DNA of 64,000 bases from Senecio squalidus (GCA_910822075.1 CAJVGC010000591.1:44136611-44200610); one strand, 5' to 3'. Positions 43,090-55,436 are shown, numbered from the stretch's first letter. Notes: generated from the letters alone by a model not told the origin. Translations and numbers: made by a program.

Positions 43090-46000
43090 TCAATCCATGT
43101 TGATCATTCCAATACTTGTAATCAAGAATGTGAATCTTCCCACATCAAATGCTTTTGTGAGAAGGTCAGCAAGCTGATTGTCAGTGTGGATTTTCTCAAC
43201 ATGAATCAATTTCTTTTCGTTACAGTCTCTTATGAAGTGATAGCGTATCTCTATATGCTTTGTCTTGGAGTGTTTGACTGGATTGTTGATGATGCAAATA
43301 GTGCTTTGGTTGTCAATGTAAATCGGTGTGTTCATGAATGAATAGCCATAATCCATCATTTGATTTTGTATCCATAGCACTTGAGCACAGCAACTAGCAG
43401 CTGCAATGTATTCAACTTCTGTGGAAGAGGTAGACACAGTTGTTTGCTTCTTGCATTGCCATGACACCAGTCGTGAGCCAATAAATTGGCATCATCCAGT
43501 TGTTGATTTCCTGTCTAAGTTTTCACCACCATAATCACTGTCACTATAAGCAATTAAATCAAAAGGAGAGTCTTTAGGATACCATAAACCTAAGTTAGGC
43601 TTGCCCTTTAGGTAACGAAAGATTCTCTTGGCTGCAATTAGGTGTGACATTTTGGGTCTTGTTTGATATCGTGCACAAACACAAACTCCAAACATGATGT
43701 CTGGTCTTGAAGCTGTGAGATACATTAAGGAGCCTATCATTGATCTGTAATTATGTATATCCACATCCTCCCCCACTAGATCAACAGTCAGTTGTTTGTG
43801 AGTTTCTACGGGAGTGCTTGCTATCTTGGCATCCAGAAATCCAAATTTAGTTAGAATGTCTTTGACATACTTGGATTGGCTGATAAAGAGGCCATCTTCC
43901 TTCTGCTTGACTTGTAGACCCAAAAAGAAAGTGAGTTCCCCCATTGAACTCATTTGAAACTTTGTGTGCATTAACTCTTCAAACTCTTTGCACAGTGCAT
44001 CTTTGGTAGAACCAAAGATGATGTCATCAACATATATTTGAACAAGAAGGATATCTGAGTGAGATTTCTTGAAGAATAGCGTTTTGTCAATGGTACCTCT
44101 TTGAAAGTTATTCTGTAGAAGGTAATCAGAAAGTGTGTCATACCAAGCCCTTGGTGCCTGATGAAGCCCATATAGCGCTTTGACCAGTTTGTACACCATG
44201 TGAGGATGTTGAGGGTCCTCAAATCCAGGGGGTTGCTTGACATATACCTCTTCCTCAATAACTCCATAGAGAAAAGCACTCTTGACATCCATCTGATAGA
44301 CTTTAAATCCCATGAATGAGGCAAAAGCTAGAAACAGTCTAATGGCTTCAATCCTAGCCACTGGAGCAAAGACTTCTTCATAATCAATTCCCTCTTCTTG
44401 TGTGTAGCCTTGTGCAACCAGTCTAGCTTTGTTTTTTATTACAATGCCTCTTTCATCCTTCTTGTTTCTGAAGATCCATCTTGTACCTATCACCTTCTTG
44501 CCAAATGGGACTTCCACTAATTCCCATACTCCTTGAATCTTGAATTGTAGTAGCTCAGCTTAAAATGCCTCTATCCAATGTGGATCCAGTAATGCCTCTT
44601 GTATTTTCTTTGGTTCCATTTGGGAGAGGAAGCAGGCAAACAGACATGTATTAAGAAGAGCTTTCACGGGATCCTTCTTGGGCTTAGTTTGACTTCTAGT
44701 CTCCAATGAGAAGTCAAGATTACCAATAATTTGAGAAGGTGGGTGGTTCTTTGCAATACGAGAAGATGGGATCTTCTCAAGTCTTAGTTCGGCTCCTAAG
44801 TTTGTATCATTCAAATCGGGCATATCATTGCTTGGGTAATAAGCAGTAGATCTAGGAGTAGTAACTGAAGAGGGTATGTCCTGAGTGTATGGTTCAAATT
44901 CTTCAGTGATAATTTGGTCAACTCCATTCTCATCCTCTTCAACTAAGTGTAGAACTCCATTGGGGCGTGTGGCATCGTCCGTAGTAATAGTTGTGGACTT
45001 AGGAACTGCCTCATCTTCATGTGGATGTTCTTCCTCTTGTTGGGAAGACTTCTCTGTTTCATCTGGGTATATGGGATCAAAGAGTTGAATAGGATCCTCC
45101 ATAGAAACAGGGAGGTTGATGTACTCCATAACATCCAACCGGGCAGTACCAATGATAGAAGCAGTATTAACTGGATCCGTAGTAACATGATCCGTAGGAA
45201 TGGATTGTGTCGTAGTAACAGGATCCGTAGGAATGGATTGTGCCGTAGTAACAGGATCCGTAGGAACTGATGAAGATTGAAAGTCAAAGTTAGAGTTTAA
45301 TGATTTGGTTAATGCATCCAAATCGAAAACCCAATTTGGTCCTTGACCCTTCTTAGTAGGAGTATGTTCATTGAATGTCACATTAGAGCTTTCTTCTATG
45401 ATCTTTGTTTTGTGGTTGTACACACGATATGACTTACTCTGTGAGGAGTATGCAACGAAAGTTCCTTCATCTGCTTTGCTCTCAAACTTACCAAGATAGT
45501 CTTTTGAATTTAAGACTGTACAGTGACATCCAAATGCTCTTAAGAAACTGATCAAAGGTTGTCTCTTCTGGAGGAGTTCATATGGAGTTTTGTTTTGAGA
45601 CTTGACTAGTAGTACCCTGTTCTGGACATAGCAAGCAGTATTAACTGCTTTGGCCCAGAAAAAGATTGGTAAGGTGGAGTCTGCCAACATGCTTCTAGCT
45701 GCTTCAATCAATGTTCTATTCCTTCTTTCAGCAACTCCATTTTGTTGAGGAGTTCTAGCAGCACTGAATTGCCTCTCTATTCCTTTCTTTTCACAAAAAT
45801 CATTCATCACTTGATTCTTGAATTCTGTTCCATTGTCACATCGAATTTTCTTGACTTTTAAGTTAATTTGATGTTCAATCTTGGTGATGAAAGTGATAAA
45901 CAACTGACTTGTCTCATCCTTGATACTCAGAAAGTACACCCATGTGTATCTTGAAAAGTCATCAGTGATGACAAGACAATAGGACTTCTTGGCAATGCTC

Positions 46001-46733
46001 TTTACATTAGTAGGACCAAACAGATCCATGTGGAGTAAATGTAAAGGAGTGGTGTTCGTGTTGATCTCCTTTGACTTGTGAGAGGATTTGTGTTGTTTAC
46101 CCTTCAAACAAGCTAAACAGTTGTCATCAAGATTAAACTGTTTGTTGGGGAGACCTCTAACCAAACCTGATTTGACCAGTTTGTTGATATTCTTCAGGTT
46201 CATATGGCACATTCTCCTATGCCACATAGTGGATTCATCTAAGGTAGCTTTTGAGAGAAAGCATGCCTCAGATGAAGTTGGTTTGACCTTTGACATGTCT
46301 AGAAAATAAACATTGTCTCTTCTTGGTGTTCTAAGTAAGATCATACTCTGGTCTATAACATATCCTGGCTTCATGATTATGCATTCAGATGCAGTAAATA
46401 TAGTCGTGTGTTTCTCATCACAAACTTGAGAGACACTCAACAGGTTATACTGCAACTGTTGCACATAATACACATCCTTGAAGTGTATTGTTCCATTGCT
46501 TACTGTTCCTTTTCCAGAAATTCTTCCTCCTTTTGGATTGCCTCCAAATGCAACATATCCTCCATTGAACTTTTCAAAGTCCTGTAGGCATGACATGTTG
46601 CCTGTCATGTGCCTGGAACAGCCACTATCTACATGCCAACTGCTCTCACTTTCTTTTGTTGGCTGAACCTGCACATTAACACTAGAGATTAGTTTCCGGT
46701 GGGAACCCAAGCCAAAGCTGACTTGGGTTTGCC
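43090..46733 (-). pseudogene. CP-3 pol (protease-integrase-RT-RNase H), two nonsense codons
   Basis: A single minus-strand frame of about 1200 codons. Order: aspartic protease WHVDSGCSRHMTG (about 46640); pre-integrase MWHRRMCHMNL; integrase HHCC finger ending CLACLKGKQH; integrase core with LHMDLFGP, IRCDNGTEF and NGVAERRNRTL, giving the D, D and E residues; a VTT/PTD-rich linker (45290-45130); reverse transcriptase from about 44500 with YVDDIIFGS; RNase H from 43700 with TSSTEVEYIAAA and the C-terminus TKAFDVGRF. This is Copia domain order. Only two lesions are seen: TAA at 44562-44560 and TGA at 43494-43492, in the positions of CAA and GGA in CP-2. It lacks its own ATG and starts in the -1 frame relative to gag. 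Confidence 0.93.
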
Positions 46734-48355
46734 CATTTCATCAAAGTAACTCACCTTCCTTTGGACTAGTTTTGAAAAATCAATAGGAACATGTGGTTGA
46801 GTTACTTGGATCTTTGGTTTCCACACTTGTTTGAATGTTTTAGCTTTTGAAATCATTTTAGTGTTAACAGATTTTGGTTTAACAGTAGGAACAGATACTG
46901 GTTTGACATACTTTTGTTTCACATTATTAACATGAGCCGTAGTAACTAAGTTACATTTGGCAGTATTAACATGAGCAGTAGTAACACGGTTATTTTTCAC
47001 AGTATTAATACGAGCATTATTAACACCATTATTTTTTACCGTATTAAGTTTGGTAGTATTAACTCTATTTCTACTGTTAGAAAATAAGTTTTTGTTAACA
47101 CGTTTTCTTCCTGAATTCATAGTAACAAATTTGTTGTTCCCATGATTTATTTTGTTACTACTGTTCATGGATTTGTTTTTATGCTCAGACTTTCTAATAT
47201 ATCCTAACCCGTGATGTGGTTTTTGAATCACTTGCATTTGATTTTGAGGATTGTGATAACAAACTTTTGCATAGTGATTTAATTTTCCTCATATAAAACA
47301 TCCCTTAACAGAACTTTTAGGAATTTGCCCTTTCTGTGTTTGTACTTGGTTCATATTACGTTGATTTCCTCTTTTACCTATATGTACCCAAGTCTTTTCT
47401 TTTTCCTTAGGGACTGTTATGGTCTTACTTTCAGTGGATGTTTTTACCTTTTTGATAGGATCATTACGTGGCATAGACACTAAACTTTGTGAAGACTGTT
47501 GAGTAATACCTTCTATTGTGATTAGGTGATTTTCTAAAGGAATATCCTTATTTTTCACAATGTTCAGCTTACTCTCTTCAACTAAGTCCTCAATTAGAAC
47601 TTCATCATAGTTGATTGGATCAACATTGAATGATTCTTTTGGAGGTGTCTGAGAGATAGGAATCCTAGGTTCATCTATGGATGGAGGGATATAGTTTTGG
47701 TTAAATGGAGGGGCAACTTCTTTGTATCCTAAACCACCTTTTACCTTTCCATGTATTTGATGTTGGATTAGGTCATTCACTGATTTTGAAGCATGTTCTA
47801 ATTTCCCTACATCTAACTCAACTTTATCATGTTTTTGTTCTAATCTTTTGATTTCTTCCTTAGCCATCTTAAGTTTAACTAGTAAATCTTCTATTTGCCA
47901 TTCAACTAAACTAATTTTCTCTTGATAACTTTGTTTATTTATTTTGTGTGACTTAATTTTCTTTTCTAAGTTATCAATGACTCTAGCAGCTGACCGTCTT
48001 TGTTCTTCTAAGATTTTAATTGAATCACTCATTAGTTGATTGTGATTTTTATATTTAACAATTACTTCCTTACACTCAGAAGAACATAGTTTAGAACTTA
48101 CCTCGGCCAAGAGAGATGGAGTTTCAGGATCCTTTGATGACGAGTCGATTGCCATTAGAGCATCTTCTTGAGTTGCTCCTTGATCATCTTCGGTCCAGTC
48201 ATATCCAAGAAAATCGTTGCTAATTTCCGTAGTACCCAGGTCAGTATAAACTAGCTCCGTAGTAACTGTGTCCTCCGTAGAAAGAGTGTCTTCAGCATCC
48301 ATTACTACTGCTATGCATGCATGGTGAATAGTAGTAATATCTTCCGCAGAAACAT
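46689..48355 (-). pseudogene. CP-3 gag, C-terminal part
   Basis: Minus strand, entered from the deletion at 48355. It begins in the VST/VTT-rich linker (EDTLSTEDTVTTELVYTD), then the coiled coil (KILEEQRRSAARVIDNLEKK), the conserved linker with IPISQTPPKESFNVDPINYD, and a CCHC-type finger whose second cysteine codon is a TGA stop (47289-47291; CFI-stop-GKLNHYAK). After this the frame stays open to 46689 through an asparagine/threonine/valine-rich tail with VNT and VTT repeats (47100-46900), ending SALAWVPTGN and TAA. The first zinc knuckle and capsid are lost with the 5' end. Confidence 0.88.
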
Positions 48356-49752
48356 ACTAATATACCTAATATGTTCATTTCGGTAATAATCACGTTTTAC
48401 GTATTTTTAGTCCGAATTTAGTCCCGAATTCAAAAATATCCAAGGTGTTGGTCTAATATATATTTCTAACCATTTTTCCAAGGGTAAAACCGAATCATAC
48501 ATGGAAATTAATAAGGACTTATAAGAACAAAATGAATCCGAAGAGAATAACGATTTTACCGTTACAACCGCAAGATCTACTAGCTTGGTAATGAACAAAT
48601 CCGAAAGCAAGCTATTTGGTGGGGTGGTGATGAGTAAATAACAGCTCCATAAACAAATACAACCACCATTTAGTTAGATTCTTACATGAAAGGTGATAAA
48701 AACGGTATCGAAGAGATTTTCGGTAAACTTTACTTACCACAATATCAAAAGGAAAGTTCCATGATAGATATAACCAAAGCTTCCAAAATGAAATAGGAAT
48801 ATGGAACCAAGATCTTGAGATATAAAATGAAATGGGTAGGTGTTAGATCTCTTCACCAAATAGATGAAAATGGAAGAGAAAAGTGAAGAAAAACCTATAA
48901 GAAAAACTTACCCAAGATTAGAGAAACAAAAAGGAATGGTAGAAAATGATCTTGAAGCTTGAAATCCTTCTTCAATTTTGGTGATCTTTCTCCTTTAATT
49001 TATGGAAAAGAGGTTATAATATGAGGGTTATGTTGATTTGCAAGAGATGGTAGTCAAAAGAGTATGTATGTGTGTGTGTCGGAAGAAAGAAATGGTAGAT
49101 GACCAAATGGGAGGTTTGTTTGATCACTTAGAGTCCCCACATGACTCATTTCCAGAGTTTTTATGAGTCCTACACGTTTAGGCAAGTTTCCCCAACCAAG
49201 ACACATGCAAAAATGACTCATACAAACAAACAAAAATCTGATTAGCGATCTGTGCTGCGCACAAGGTGACCTGTGTTGCGCACAGGACCAAAATTCAGGA
49301 TTTCCAGTTTTTTGTTTGAGCGATCGTTAAGCCGTTTCGTTCGCCGAAAGCTCCCGATTCTTTTTGCGATGAACTTAGGAAAGTTCATACTTTGATTTAC
49401 TTTATTTTAGGTTCATTAAATGTTATATTTTCACTTTCGATTCCGAGATTCGCACGATTTCGGTAAAGGATAAATAAGAGCAAAAGCTCGATATCTCGAA
49501 GATAGAGGATACGATAACCGAAAAATTTGGCATAAACCTCCTAACTTATATTTATGAGAATACTAACTAATTAGCACTTAGATAAATAAAAAATTTTACG
49601 TCTCGGGGGACGATTCAGCAAATACAGAAAACCCGATTCTCAATAATTAACCGTGAGTAAGAACAAAGCGAAATTCAAGGGTCGAAATCAATTGCGAATA
49701 AAGTTAAAATAATAACGGTAACATAAGTACTTCAAATTGATGGGACGTCACA
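48356..49752 (-). repeat. LTR-6 (GY1 3' LTR), proximal part
   Basis: The 5' half of the LTR in minus orientation, ending AATTGATGGGACGTCACA next to the GY1 polypurine tract. It is near-identical to 54562-55967 of LTR-7, including the CTGTGCTGCGCACAAGG island. About 750 bp that should link it to the 35229-36416 part are missing beside CP-3. Confidence 0.92.
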
Positions 49753-49762
49753 GCCTCCCCCA
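49753..49762 (-). other. GY1 polypurine tract
   Basis: The minus strand reads TGGGGGAGGC immediately before the LTR start TGTGACGTCC. This fixes the 3.1-kb repeat as an LTR and its orientation. Confidence 0.9.
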
Positions 49763-51271
49763 GTAAAAAGAATTTCTTCCTCGAAATGACTACTGAGCAT
49801 CACTGCTAGAAAAGAGATGGGGATATTTCCGCTGTATTTCATCCGCAAACGCTTGACATCTCGGTCAATGATTTCCACCGGCTCCTCTGTCACGTGAAGC
49901 GATTCATCCAAGCGTAGTTTCTCCATAGGGACGATCAAGGATTCGTCAGCAAGGCACTTCTTGAGATGCGATACATGAATTACGTTGTGCACCCCGCACA
50001 ACTCAGGTGGCAACTCAAGGCGGCATGCAACTGGACCAACACGAGACGATGCTCTAAAAGGACCCGTAAAACGTGGACTTAACTTGCTGCGTCTCTCGAA
50101 CAAAACACACCCTTCCACGGAGAACTTTCAATAACACCACATTGTCGACCTTGGATTCCAGAGGTTTCCGACGCAATTTCCGCGTAATTCTCTTGATGAT
50201 TTCTAGCGGCAAAAGACGATCCTTAATCTAAAGATCTTATCGGTAGTCTCCTGGATCCACCCCGGACCCATAATCTGACTATAAACTATCTCAGTCCAAC
50301 AAGGTGGAGACCTATACTTATGACAGTAAAGAGCCTCTAGCGGCGCGCAACAAATGATGGGGTTGTAACTATTGTAGTATGAAAACTCGACTAGCAGAAA
50401 ATGTCGATTCCAATTTCCGCCAGAGTCCAAAACACACGCGCGTCTCGATTAGAACTGACAGCTACTGGAATGCCATGCCTGGCCACAATCTCGTCAATAT
50501 ACAACCTAGAAGGTTCCACTATTCGGTAATCTTCTCGAATAGGCAGAAAAAGCGCTGACTAAATCAGCCGATCTACGATAATCCAATGATACAATCCTCG
50601 GTGAGAGCCTCCTGTTAAGCCTGAATGATACGAATCTTCAAGCTCGAGTGAGTCGAAATCATCATGGCGCGTACTCTCACCGACTTAATCGACTTCGTGC
50701 GACTTAACGCATCGGCTACTACATTCGCTTTACCCAGATGGTAGGGAATCTCACAAACATAATCGTTATGCTACTCAACTCATCAACGTAATGCATTTAG
50801 CATCTTTCCTTTTTAGCGAAAAGTACCGGCGCGCCTCAAAGAGAGAAACTCGACCTAACTAAGCCCTTGTCCACAAATTCCCGGATCTGCTTCGATAGCT
50901 CTCTCATCTCCGGAGGTGCTAACCGATAAGGAGCCTTCGCCACTGGCGCTGCTCTCGGACTACGTCAATCTGAAACTCCGCCTCTCGACTAAGGGGTAAT
51001 CCAGGTAAGTCCTCTGGGAACACATCGGGAAAGTCACGAACCACGGATGTGTAAGAAAGAGTGAACAATCCCACTCGATGTACTCCCGAACTTCCAAGCC
51101 TGAGACGACTTTAAGGCGCTTCCCCGCGTTTTCCCCCTGATCTAACAACAGTCTCTCCAGCGATAATGGTATGCAGATATTCTTCTCGAATCGCATAACC
51201 TCTGCACGGTGTGTCGACAACCAACCCATGCTAATAATAACGTCGAATCTACCTAAGGCGATCGGAATCAA
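49763..51271 (-). pseudogene. GY1 pol remnant
   Basis: Minus strand, decayed and internally deleted. Order: protease region IPIALGRFDVIISMGWLSTH (51271-51150); RT N-terminus as a LSKQIREFVDKGL-type motif in broken frames (about 50930-50830); then a jump over nearly all of RT to the end of RNase H, with a HLGKANVVADALSR-type sequence (about 50740-50690); an integrase piece (50430-50203: LLVEFSYYNSYNPIICCAPLEALYCHKYRSP in parts); and the integrase C-terminus (50118-49800: LSPRFTGPFRASSRVGPVA, VIHVSHLKKCLADES). The last matches the plant chromovirus type. No functional enzyme remains. Confidence 0.88.
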
Positions 51272-51924
51272 GTCGATAGGAAAAGAATGGTCATCGGAAC
51301 TAACACAATAGGTAGAACGTACTTCGGTAGCTGGTAAAACTCACCAACGGCTCACTCTATTTCGAAGGAAGACACTAAGGGTAAAAACGTGCAAAGAATC
51401 ATAGTCCTAAACGCATCAGATATGAAATTCTTCGAATGACGGACTAAAATCTGGAATAGGTAGAATTGAGAATTATTGACTCAAAAACGGTTAACAATAG
51501 CAGTTACGTTCCGTTCTCGCATAATTTATTTCGAACTAGGCGTAGTTGATCAAGTTACGCGTAGTTGGAAGCGAATCATGCAATTGCAGAATTCTCCCAC
51601 TAAGTTTAAAAGTTCGTGAAAAGATTTTTGAAGAGTCTTTATTACAGTTTGGTTTGGTATCAATGATTACTAAGTCGAATCGATATGATAGATTAAGATC
51701 TGGAGTCGAACCTCTCAGAAACGCACTCGTAGGACAATCTCGTCTTAAAACCGACTTCTTTACAGATGGAGCTTCTTCGGTGTCAAAGCAAAAAGGGCGT
51801 AAAAATAAAAATAACATAAGAGAAAAGAGAAGTTCACAATATAAGGAATTTAAATCCAAACATTAGAATCAAGCAGAATATATGCAAGCTGACTTTAGAT
51901 AAGAAAAGTACTCGTACCAGAATA
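51272..51924 (-). other. Decayed GY1 gag-pol junction with leader-like segment
   Basis: No open frame with a recognised domain. 51450-51650 resembles the GY2 leader (31590-31810): both contain GTTAACAATAGCA, TTACGTTCCGTTC, CTAGGCGTAGTTG and TTACGCGTAGTTG in the same order. The flanking parts are presumably the decayed linker between gag and protease. Confidence 0.55.
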
Positions 51925-53115
51925 TTATCGCCCGAGACACTTGTTTCTGAGATGCTCGGCGGAACCACACTCGAAACATTTGCCCCTCGGGGTCTTACAG
52001 AACCTCTCGGTGTGCCCTAGCTTATTACACTTGGTGCATACCTAACATTTCACCTCCTCGGCGTGGTAGTTACGACACCGTCCACACTTCGGGTGCTTAC
52101 CCTGGGCCCCGGGTATCGCAGCAGCATACGCCTGCACAACTTGAGGAGTACCCTGCCTCCTGAATCTCTTCCGTGAATCGTTCTGACGGGATCCCCCACC
52201 CCGTTTCTCCCCGGAGTCTTGCTTAACCACCATCGGGGGTAGCTCACCATCACGGACAGCGTTTTGGGTTAACGTGGTCTCAATCTCCATCGCGCTCTGG
52301 AATGTGCCCGGTTTGTTGGAAAGGACGCCCTTACGGATTGCCTGGGGTAACCCGTGAGTGTAGCGACCGATTCGCTTGAGTTCCGGTCGGACCAAGTGGG
52401 GAACCAGCTGGGACAAGGCATGAAAACGCGAGTTGTACCCCTGAATGTCTGACCCAATCATGGTTAAATTCCAGAACTCGTCCTCCAACCTCTGAATCTC
52501 GGATTCAGGCACATATTCAGTAATCATTAACTCCTTCAGTTGCTCCCAAGTCATGGCGTTAATTTCAACTCGGCCTCGCACATTCACAATCGAATTCCAC
52601 CAAGTCAGAGAAGAGCCTTGAAACACAAACGCAGCAAAACGGACTCGATCCTCGTCTGCGCAACTCACAGCATCAAAGATAGACTCTAGCTTCTCCATCC
52701 ATTGGAGTGTTCCAGTTGCTCCCTCATTGCCCTTAAATTTTGGGGCCTTACAGCTCATGAACGTCTTCAAAGTGCACCCAGCGGGTCGAGATGAGCCCTC
52801 TGCTCGACCCGATCCATTAATCACAACTTCGGGACCATCATTATTAACAATCGGCTCGGGATTCTCAGGAGCCGAACCACCAGTTCCCATACCGATACTA
52901 TCTTTAATCTGAGCGATCATAACAGGGATCCTTGCAGCAAATTCCTCAGCGATAAATTGTCTGATGTTCGGTGTCGTATTCTTTTCCGCGTTACTCTCTC
53001 TCGCATTCGGAGTCGCGGTATTAGCACTCGCTCTCGGATTCACAGTATTCGTTCTCGCGTTCGCTGTAGCGCGTCTCGCAAAACTTTGTGTCGCAACTCT
53101 TCTCTTAGGCGCCAT
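51925..53115 (-). pseudogene. GY1 gag
   Basis: ATG at 53115 begins MAPKRRVATQSFARRATANA; a basic alanine/asparagine/threonine-rich N-terminus with short repeats covers residues 1-45. The retrotransposon capsid (retrotrans_gag) domain spans residues ~110-230: FMSCKAPKFKGNEGATGTLQ, FVFQGSSLTWWNS, LKELMITEYVPESEIQRLED, FHALSQLVPHLVRPE. A basic linker follows. At 52042-52044 a TAG interrupts the frame; the frame then stays open for 38 codons with two CX2CX4HX4C zinc knuckles (CTKCNKLGHTERFC and CFECGSAEHLRNKC) and ends with TAA at 51925-51927. Apart from the TAG this gag is intact. The TAG could come from CAG by deamination, or be a real readthrough site; mutation is likelier given the dead pol. 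Confidence 0.92.
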
Positions 53116-53312
53116 GTCCTAAAATAAAAGGAACAGAAAACTCGATCAGCAAATGTGTGCGACACGAAAACAAGGCCAAATGCCAAAAAACAACGCGAAA
53201 TTAAACACGTATGAAAATAGTGCACACATTGCCATCAGAGAAAATCGATTTAAAAAGCCTATGGTCATAGTCCAAGTGATTTACTCAATTAAAATCACTC
53301 GGTTCGCTATAA

Positions 53313-53330
53313 CCTTTGGCTCTGATACCA
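53313..53330 (-). other. GY1 primer-binding site
   Basis: The minus strand reads TGGTATCAGAGCCAAAGG, five bases inside the LTR end GTGTGACA. The first 12 bases match initiator tRNA-Met; the last few do not. Confidence 0.9.
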
Positions 53331-53734
53331 ACTTCTGTCACACCCCGCTAGTAGCGGAAACACGAGGCGTTCCAGTTATAATATCAAGAGTCAAGATTAC
53401 AACAATACAACCGATAAACAAAACATCAAATAATATAGATCATGCCAAATGTTACAAAATACATCATAAAGTCGAGGGCGGTAAAACGCCAAGTACAATT
53501 TCAACTTCAAAGAAATCAACAAACGGATCGTTAAGGAAATTACAATAAACATTCCAAATTCAAATTTCACAAAAACAAGCGATCCGAAAACAACTATGGC
53601 ATGATCAACAGAAATCCTCAAATTCCTGCAAAGCGTTAAAACGATAATTCGAAAAGAATAATATTCCGAGTCGAAACGACTTCTAGGAGTATTGGTTATA
53701 AGGAATGTTGTTTCCAAGTTTTATTACTTCGGCC

Positions 53735-53915
53735 AAGGTCAACGTCGAAGAGGTTGACTTGGTCTAAGTCAAAGATGTTGACTTTATAAAAGTCAAACGT
53801 TGGGGAAGTTGACTTAAAAAAGTCAAATGTCAACAATGTTGACTTATAAAAGTCAAAAGCCAAGGATGTTGACTTTGCAAAAGTAAAATGTCAAGGATGT
53901 TGATTTTGTAAAAGT
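53735..53915. repeat. TTGAC/GTCAA array in LTR-7
   Basis: Units GTTGACTTATAAAAGTCAAA with AATGTCAA(G/C)(G/A)ATG linkers at roughly 30-bp spacing. The matching array in LTR-6 is cut by CP-3 at 36416. Confidence 0.85.
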
Positions 53916-55436
53916 TAAAATCAATAATTCGAGGTCGAATCATAGTAGTTTGGAAGATAATCGAAGTTGACGTAAAAATCTCACTTTGACGCTTTGAAGG
54001 TTTAAAAGTCTTTACTTTTCGAAAATATAGTGTAAAATGACTTTATATAGTGTTTTTAACAAAGTTTATCGCAAAAATATCAGTCGAAGGCTTTAGAATA
54101 CGATCGCATATTGTATAAAATGTTTATTTATCAAAGTGTAGGTAATATGTCCGCTTAAATAAGTGTTAAGGTATTTTAGATTGTGTTGGCGTCTTTGAGT
54201 CCAAAGACGGTATTTTATCATAATATGTTACTTTTACATATTTGAGTATGTTAATACAAGTGTTTAGAGTTGTTTAGAAACACTACATGAAATTAAAAGC
54301 TTTGAAATGACAATTTACGGAACAAAACGTCAAAACGACTAAACAAGCAAAACGGGTATTTTGCTCGAAAATGGCCTGCTGCGTCGTCCTGGCAAGCCAG
54401 TGCGACGCACAGGTCCATTTCCAGCAATTTCGTTTTGTTGTTTTTGCCGAAATCCGTTCGTTTAGAGACTTTTTAGTTAAAACACAAACTGTAAATAACT
54501 TACATTTAGTTCCAAATATATTTACCAATCTTCATATATACGTAAATATGTCGTTTTACATTCTAATATACCTAATATGTTCATTTCGGTAATAATCACG
54601 TTTTACGTATTTTTAGTCCGAATTTAGTCCCGAATTCAAAAATATCCAAGGTGTTGGTCTAATATATATTCCTAACCATTTTTCCAAGGGTAAAACCGAA
54701 TCATACATGGAAATTAATAAGGACTTATAAGAACAAAATGAATCCGAAGAGAATAACGATTTTACCGTTACAACCGCAAGATCTACTAGCTTGGTAATGA
54801 ACAAATCCGAAAGCAAGCTATTTGGTGGGGTGGTGATGAGTAAATAACAGCTCTATAAACAAATACAACCACCATTTAGTTAGATTCTTACATGCAAGGT
54901 GATAAAAACGGTATCGAAGAGATTTTCGGTAAACTTTACTTACCACAAAATCAAAAGGAAAGTTCCATGATAGATCTAACCAAAACTTCCAAAATGAAAT
55001 AGGAATATGGAACCAAGATCTTGAGATACAAAATGAAATGGGTAGGTGTTAGATCTCTTCACCAAATAGATTAAAATGGAAGAGAAAAGTGAAGAAAAAC
55101 TTACCCAAGATTAGAGAAACAAAGAGGAATAGTAGAAAATGATCTTGAAGCTTGAAATCTTTCTTCAATTTTGGTGATCTTTCTCCTTTAATTTCTGGAA
55201 ATGAGGTTATAATATGAGGGTTATGTTGATTTGCCAGAGATGGTAGTCAAAAGAGTATGTATGTGTGTGTGTTGGAAGAAAGAAATGCTAGATGACCAAA
55301 TGGGAGGTTTGTTTGATCACTTAGAGTCCCCACATGACTCATTTCCAGAGTTTTTATGAGTCCTACACGTTTAGGCAAGTTTCCCCAACCAAGACACATG
55401 CAAAAATGACTCATACAAACAAACAAAAATCTGATC

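Larger units (their letters stand above)
36417..48355 (-). mobile_element. CP-3: Sirevirus-like Copia element, 5' end lost
   Basis: Minus-strand element of the same family as CP-2. From right to left it has: gag (C-terminal two thirds), pol (nearly intact), pol-env spacer, a LINE insertion, the env-like ORF, the polypurine tract, and a full 3' LTR. Its 5' LTR, primer-binding site and gag N-terminus are missing: at about 48353 the sequence passes directly into GY1 LTR sequence, which is itself short of about 750 bp there. A single deletion spanning the CP-3 5' end and adjoining GY1 LTR explains both losses. Confidence 0.9.

Noticed and set aside
46689..46734. Canonical -1 slippery heptamer in the gag-pol overlap
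   Set aside because: I checked the gag codons across the overlap and found no X-XXY-YYZ match.
48407..48610. Near-identical ORFs at 48407-48610 and 54613-54816 as a conserved small gene
   Set aside because: They are the same stretch of the two GY1 LTRs, so the similarity reflects LTR identity and not coding constraint.
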